Shown here in pieces: positions 61,568 to 64,000 of a DNA stretch of 64,000 bases. The stretch is from Deroplatys truncata. Taxonomy: Eukaryota; Arthropoda; Insecta; Mantodea; Mantidae. The stretch's first letter is position 1. Each line of letters begins with the position of its first letter. The translations under genes and the position numbers were made by a program. Below the pieces are notes generated by a model. It saw only the letters and a program-made list of their open reading frames with translations, made no database searches and was not told the DNA's origin. The stretch is taken from contig CM060978.1 in assembly GCA_030765065.1 (NCBI GenBank), positions 112,201,692 to 112,265,691 of the forward strand, in the 5' to 3' direction.

Positions 61568-62036
61568 CGAGCCTGTCGGTTCTGGTGTAGAGGTCGCCAT
61601 TGGGCTTCCTGATGTTGACATCATTTTCGGCTTGATGTATTTAAAGATGAGATCCTTTTCCAGAGGGAAATTGAAATTCATTAGACGGCATTTGTTTTTT
61701 TGTATGAAGAGTTTTTCCCGCATCGTCAATTCTATGGGATTTTGGATCGACTTGATTAAATTTATTTTTATGAATGTTGTGGTTTAAATTCCAGAAATGA
61801 TATGTGACGGCAGATTTTTCAGTTTCTTTGTGTCTTATATTTCTAAAATGTTCTTTCAGTCTGACCCCTATGAAAATGACATCAATGTCAGGAAGCCCAA
61901 GAGCAACCTCTACACCGTAACCGACAGACTTGTTAGTGGCTCTTAGCTGGCGTTGAAGACAAGTTGTCTTTGAAATGCGTTCAAGGTAATTATCTTGAAA
62001 GAGTGAAGTTACAGTGTGTTGCCACTAGATTTTTAT
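61473..62036 (-). mobile_element. Penelope-like element remnant with inverted terminal arms
   Basis: Two arms of about 165 bp (61473-61637 and 61875-62036) are inverted copies of each other, roughly 85-90% alike by eye. They begin TCTAGTGGCA/TGCCACTAGA at the outside. The 240-bp centre on the minus strand reads GVRLKEHFRNIRHKETEKSA followed by VTYHFWNLNHN, the C-terminal half of a Penelope GIY-YIG endonuclease (compare TRLKEQMR..SAVSHHFWITNH in the neighbouring element). The reverse transcriptase part is absent. Confidence 0.78.
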
Positions 62037-62120
62037 TAATACTATATCTTTTACGTTGATATTGTAATGAAAAGAAGCTAGAAACAGTGATGTGTATTGA
62101 ATTTATTTAAAGGTGAGTCG

Positions 62121-62205
62121 GAATTGTTACACTAACATCACTTAAGTTTACTCACTTAACATGTTTCGGGAAACCGTTGTTCCCATCCTCAGAAGGTTAA
62201 CTCGA
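62121..62205 (-). ncRNA. Hammerhead-ribozyme-like motif at the 3' end of the Penelope-like element
   Basis: The minus strand has CTGAGGA (62186-62192, fitting CUGANGA), a hairpin GGGAACAACGGTTTCCC (stem II) and GAAA (62164-62167). A CAT..ATG stem III follows directly, then a GTT cleavage-type triplet. TT/AG plus GTTA/TAAC can form stem I. Penelope-like elements are known to carry hammerheads in their terminal repeats. Confidence 0.72.
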
Positions 62206-62823
62206 CTGGCCCGTGTTGTTGGTGTTTCCATTTTTTGGACTGGATCCTGTGGTGGCATCTTGTGGTGGAGAAATGTACTTCCAGAGTGGATTTGGTGGCG
62301 GCAAATCAAAATTCATTAGATGTGTGTTGTGTTTTAGAATGGTGATCTTCTCCCATGCATCTAATTCGGCTGCAAATTTGGCTGGTTTGACTAATGTAAT
62401 ATTGGGTTTGATGTGATTAGTGATCCAAAAATGGTGTGAAACTGCAGATTTGTCCATTAGTTTGTATTTAATACATCTCATTTGCTCCTTTAGCCTAGTT
62501 TCTAGGTTTCTTTTTGTCTTACCTATGTATACTTTATTGCAATCTGAACAATTGATTTTATAGATTCCAGCTTTTTTGTCTTGTGGAATGGGGTCTTTTA
62601 ACTTGTTACAGAGTAATTTCTCTATGTTAAATTTGTTCTGTGGAGCTAGGCTGATGTTATGTTTGAAAATCTTCTTAAATTTGTGAAAAGTTCCTGGGTG
62701 GTATGTGAATTTCTTGAACTTTAGCTCTTTATCTTGCTGGCTGAGATTTGTTCTGTTTCTGATGTGCATCTGTCGTTTGAATTTTGCAATTTTTTTTGTC
62801 AATAGTTGTTTTGTTGTACCCAT
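62197..62823 (-). CDS. Penelope-like GIY-YIG endonuclease domain
   Basis: The frame shows a basic linker (KIAKFKRQMHIRNRTNLSQQ) and then AGIYKINCSDCNKVYIGKTK with GIY at residues 86-88 and YIG at 99-101. R110 (ETRLKEQ) and a downstream ELDAWEKI that probably supplies the catalytic Glu follow. CSDC plus the SHHFWITNH histidines fit the CCHH zinc-binding feature of Penelope endonucleases. The domain would nick target DNA for priming. In intact elements it is fused C-terminally to the RT; here it lies in another frame that overlaps the RT frame by about 95 nt, with one frame change in a T-rich run. That could be mutation or an assembly error. Confidence 0.9.
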   Translation of the reverse strand: MGTTKQLLTKKIAKFKRQMHIRNRTNLSQQDKELKFKKFTYHPGTFHKFKKIFKHNISLAPQNKFNIEKLLCNKLKDPIPQDKKAGIYKINCSDCNKVYIGKTKRNLETRLKEQMRCIKYKLMDKSAVSHHFWITNHIKPNITLVKPAKFAAELDAWEKITILKHNTHLMNFDLPPPNPLWKYISPPQDATTGSSPKNGNTNNTGQSS

Positions 62824-64000
62824 TATGTATTGCTGTGTCTACTATATGCTGGTATTCTAACTGGTATTCTTTTTTATTTAAGGGGGTATATACCAGTCTA
62901 TGTGTTAGGCTGTTTAGTACTGCATGTTTGTGTGTGGTTGGATTGAAACTCTTATTTTTTATGTAATTAGTAGAGTGTGTTGGCTTCCTGTATATGCCAA
63001 AGGTTAGGTTCTTTTGTTCTCTGATGATTTTTAGGTCTAAAAATGGTAGCATGCCTTCTTTTTCTATTTTTATGGTGAATTTTATTGATTGGTTCTGTAG
63101 GTTTAGTAAGGCTAAGGAGTCTTGTATGAACCTGTTAGGGACAACAGCGAAGATGTCGTCAACATATCTGTGCCAAACTTTAAACATGTATGGAAAGGAA
63201 GTTGTTATGTGTGTTTCTAAGTAGCTCATAAATAAATCTGCCAAGAAGGGTGAAAGTGGGTTGCCCATGGTTAAACCAGTTGGTTGTTGATAGAACTTCT
63301 TATTGAAACTAAAACAATTTTGTGCATTGCATAAATTGGTAAGTTGTATGAGGTCTACTATTTCTTCTTCAAGTAGGTTAGTCTGCTGTAGCCATTTCTT
63401 TAATTGACGCAGGAGTTGATCTGTAGGAACACTTGGAAATAGTGCAGTGACATCAAAGGAAACTAATCTGTCTTCTGGTTCGAGTTCCAGGGATTTTATC
63501 TTCTGTATTAAATCTTCTGAATTCCTTATGTTTTTGCTATTGAATTTTGGTAGTGAAGAGAATCTCTGTACTAACCATTTTGCCAGTTTGTAGGTAGGAG
63601 AATCAATATTGCTGACAATTGGTCTCATCTTATTACCCGGTTTGTGTATTTTAGGTAGAGCATACATTCTTGGTAAAGTGGGGTGATCTGGTTTTAATCT
63701 AGATTTATCAGTGCCTGTTATAGTTTTGCTTTCCTGGATGGTTTGATTGAAGGCTTTTAAATGTAATTTTAATGGGTCTTCTTGAATTTGTATGTAATTT
63801 TCTTGTTGCAGCATATTTTCTACTCTGGCAATATAATCATCTTTTTGCAGTACAACTAGTTTATTTCCCTTGTCAGCTTTTGTGTATACTACTGGTTTTG
63901 ATTTTAATGTTTTGATCACATGTTTGGTTGGGAAATTGTTATGTTTATCTGCTTGTATTTCTTGGAGAACCATTTCACATTCTTTTTTTATAGTGGTTTT
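62729..64000 (-). CDS. Penelope-like reverse transcriptase (partial)
   Basis: The visible frame remains open to the window edge. Counting from the Met at 63973, VVYTKADKGNKLVVLQKDDY lies at residues 28-47, MYALPKIHKPGNKMRPIVSN near 103-122, SFDVTALFPSVP near 172-183, TMGNPLSPFLADLF near 235-248, and RYVDDIFAVV near 269-278. LPFLDLKI and FGIYRKPTHSTNYI follow. The FDV..F and YVDD blocks supply the three catalytic Asp. LP.IHK and the single-F FDV motif are typical of the telomerase-related Penelope RT clade. All key residues are present, suggesting a fairly recent insertion. The reading frame leaves register with the endonuclease part near a run of eight T at about 62789-62796. Confidence 0.92.
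   Translation of the reverse strand, partial: KTTIKKECEMVLQEIQADKHNNFPTKHVIKTLKSKPVVYTKADKGNKLVVLQKDDYIARVENMLQQENYIQIQEDPLKLHLKAFNQTIQESKTITGTDKSRLKPDHPTLPRMYALPKIHKPGNKMRPIVSNIDSPTYKLAKWLVQRFSSLPKFNSKNIRNSEDLIQKIKSLELEPEDRLVSFDVTALFPSVPTDQLLRQLKKWLQQTNLLEEEIVDLIQLTNLCNAQNCFSFNKKFYQQPTGLTMGNPLSPFLADLFMSYLETHITTSFPYMFKVWHRYVDDIFAVVPNRFIQDSLALLNLQNQSIKFTIKIEKEGMLPFLDLKIIREQKNLTFGIYRKPTHSTNYIKNKSFNPTTHKHAVLNSLTHRLVYTPLNKKEYQLEYQHIVDTAIHNGYNKTTIDKKNCKIQTTDAHQKQNKSQPAR

Larger units (their letters stand above)
62040..64000 (-). mobile_element. Penelope-like retroelement, 5' part beyond the window
   Basis: One element spans from its 3' hammerhead-bearing end (about 62100) through endonuclease and reverse-transcriptase coding parts to the window edge. 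The order on the minus strand is RT, then GIY-YIG endonuclease, then ribozyme-like end, as in Penelope elements. The 3' end abuts the inverted-arm remnant at 61473-62036. Confidence 0.88.

Noticed and set aside
54690-64000. Search for the neuroglian juxtamembrane exon upstream of the shared exon
   Set aside because: No minus-strand segment resembling the expected juxtamembrane or HEYSQP-type sequence was found; it must lie outside the window.

Overview
This is an AT-rich eukaryotic window, most likely from an arthropod and probably an insect with a large, repeat-filled genome. The only firmly recognised host gene is the 3' end of neuroglian (Nrg, the L1CAM-family adhesion molecule) on the minus strand. 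A shared cytoplasmic-tail exon lies at 54586-54689. About 8.5 kb downstream in the gene are two alternative last coding exons, at 45989-46086 and 45784-45887. Both encode the ankyrin-binding FIGQY motif. They correspond to the non-neuronal (Nrg167-like) and neuronal (Nrg180-like) tails known from Drosophila. A second, weaker host candidate is a signal-peptide first exon at 16045-16100, also on the minus strand.

The rest is a dense and mostly decayed transposon landscape. In 1-16 kb there are tRNA-derived SINEs, two of one 242-bp family with 12-14 bp target duplications and one long 570-bp SINE with a 10-bp duplication. The same stretch holds scattered copies of an ~870-bp repeat and a decayed Tc1-like remnant inside a putative DNA transposon. 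At 18.4-23.8 kb the ~870-bp repeat forms a modular tandem array. Its ends (subterminal inverted repeats, a terminal stem-loop, an internal AC/GT microsatellite, A/T-run targets) resemble Helentron-associated (HINE/DINE-1-like) rolling-circle elements. At 25.0-26.3 kb is a full-length but disabled Tc1 element. At 27.9-34.5 kb more repeat copies are interrupted by a SINE and by a mariner-type element with long inverted repeats. At 34.9-39.9 kb are a second mariner-like element, a two-gene PIF/Harbinger relic and a hAT relic.

The Nrg 3' flank (39.9-45.8 kb) lacks recognisable repeats and probably includes its 3' UTR. The 8.5-kb Nrg intron holds a LINE endonuclease fragment and an 87-nt near-perfect hairpin. 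The next intron upstream (54.7 kb to beyond the window) has accumulated a full-length copy of the ~870-bp repeat, a 2.6-kb Tigger-type element, an LTR-like unit with a TATA box and 36-bp tandem repeats, a LINE reverse-transcriptase fragment, and two Penelope-like elements. Hammerhead-ribozyme-like motifs are visible at both Penelope 3' ends.

The most interesting items are the compact neuroglian alternative-end switch, the module-shuffled HINE-like array, and the paired hammerhead motifs. All calls come from reading the sequence; no database search was possible.
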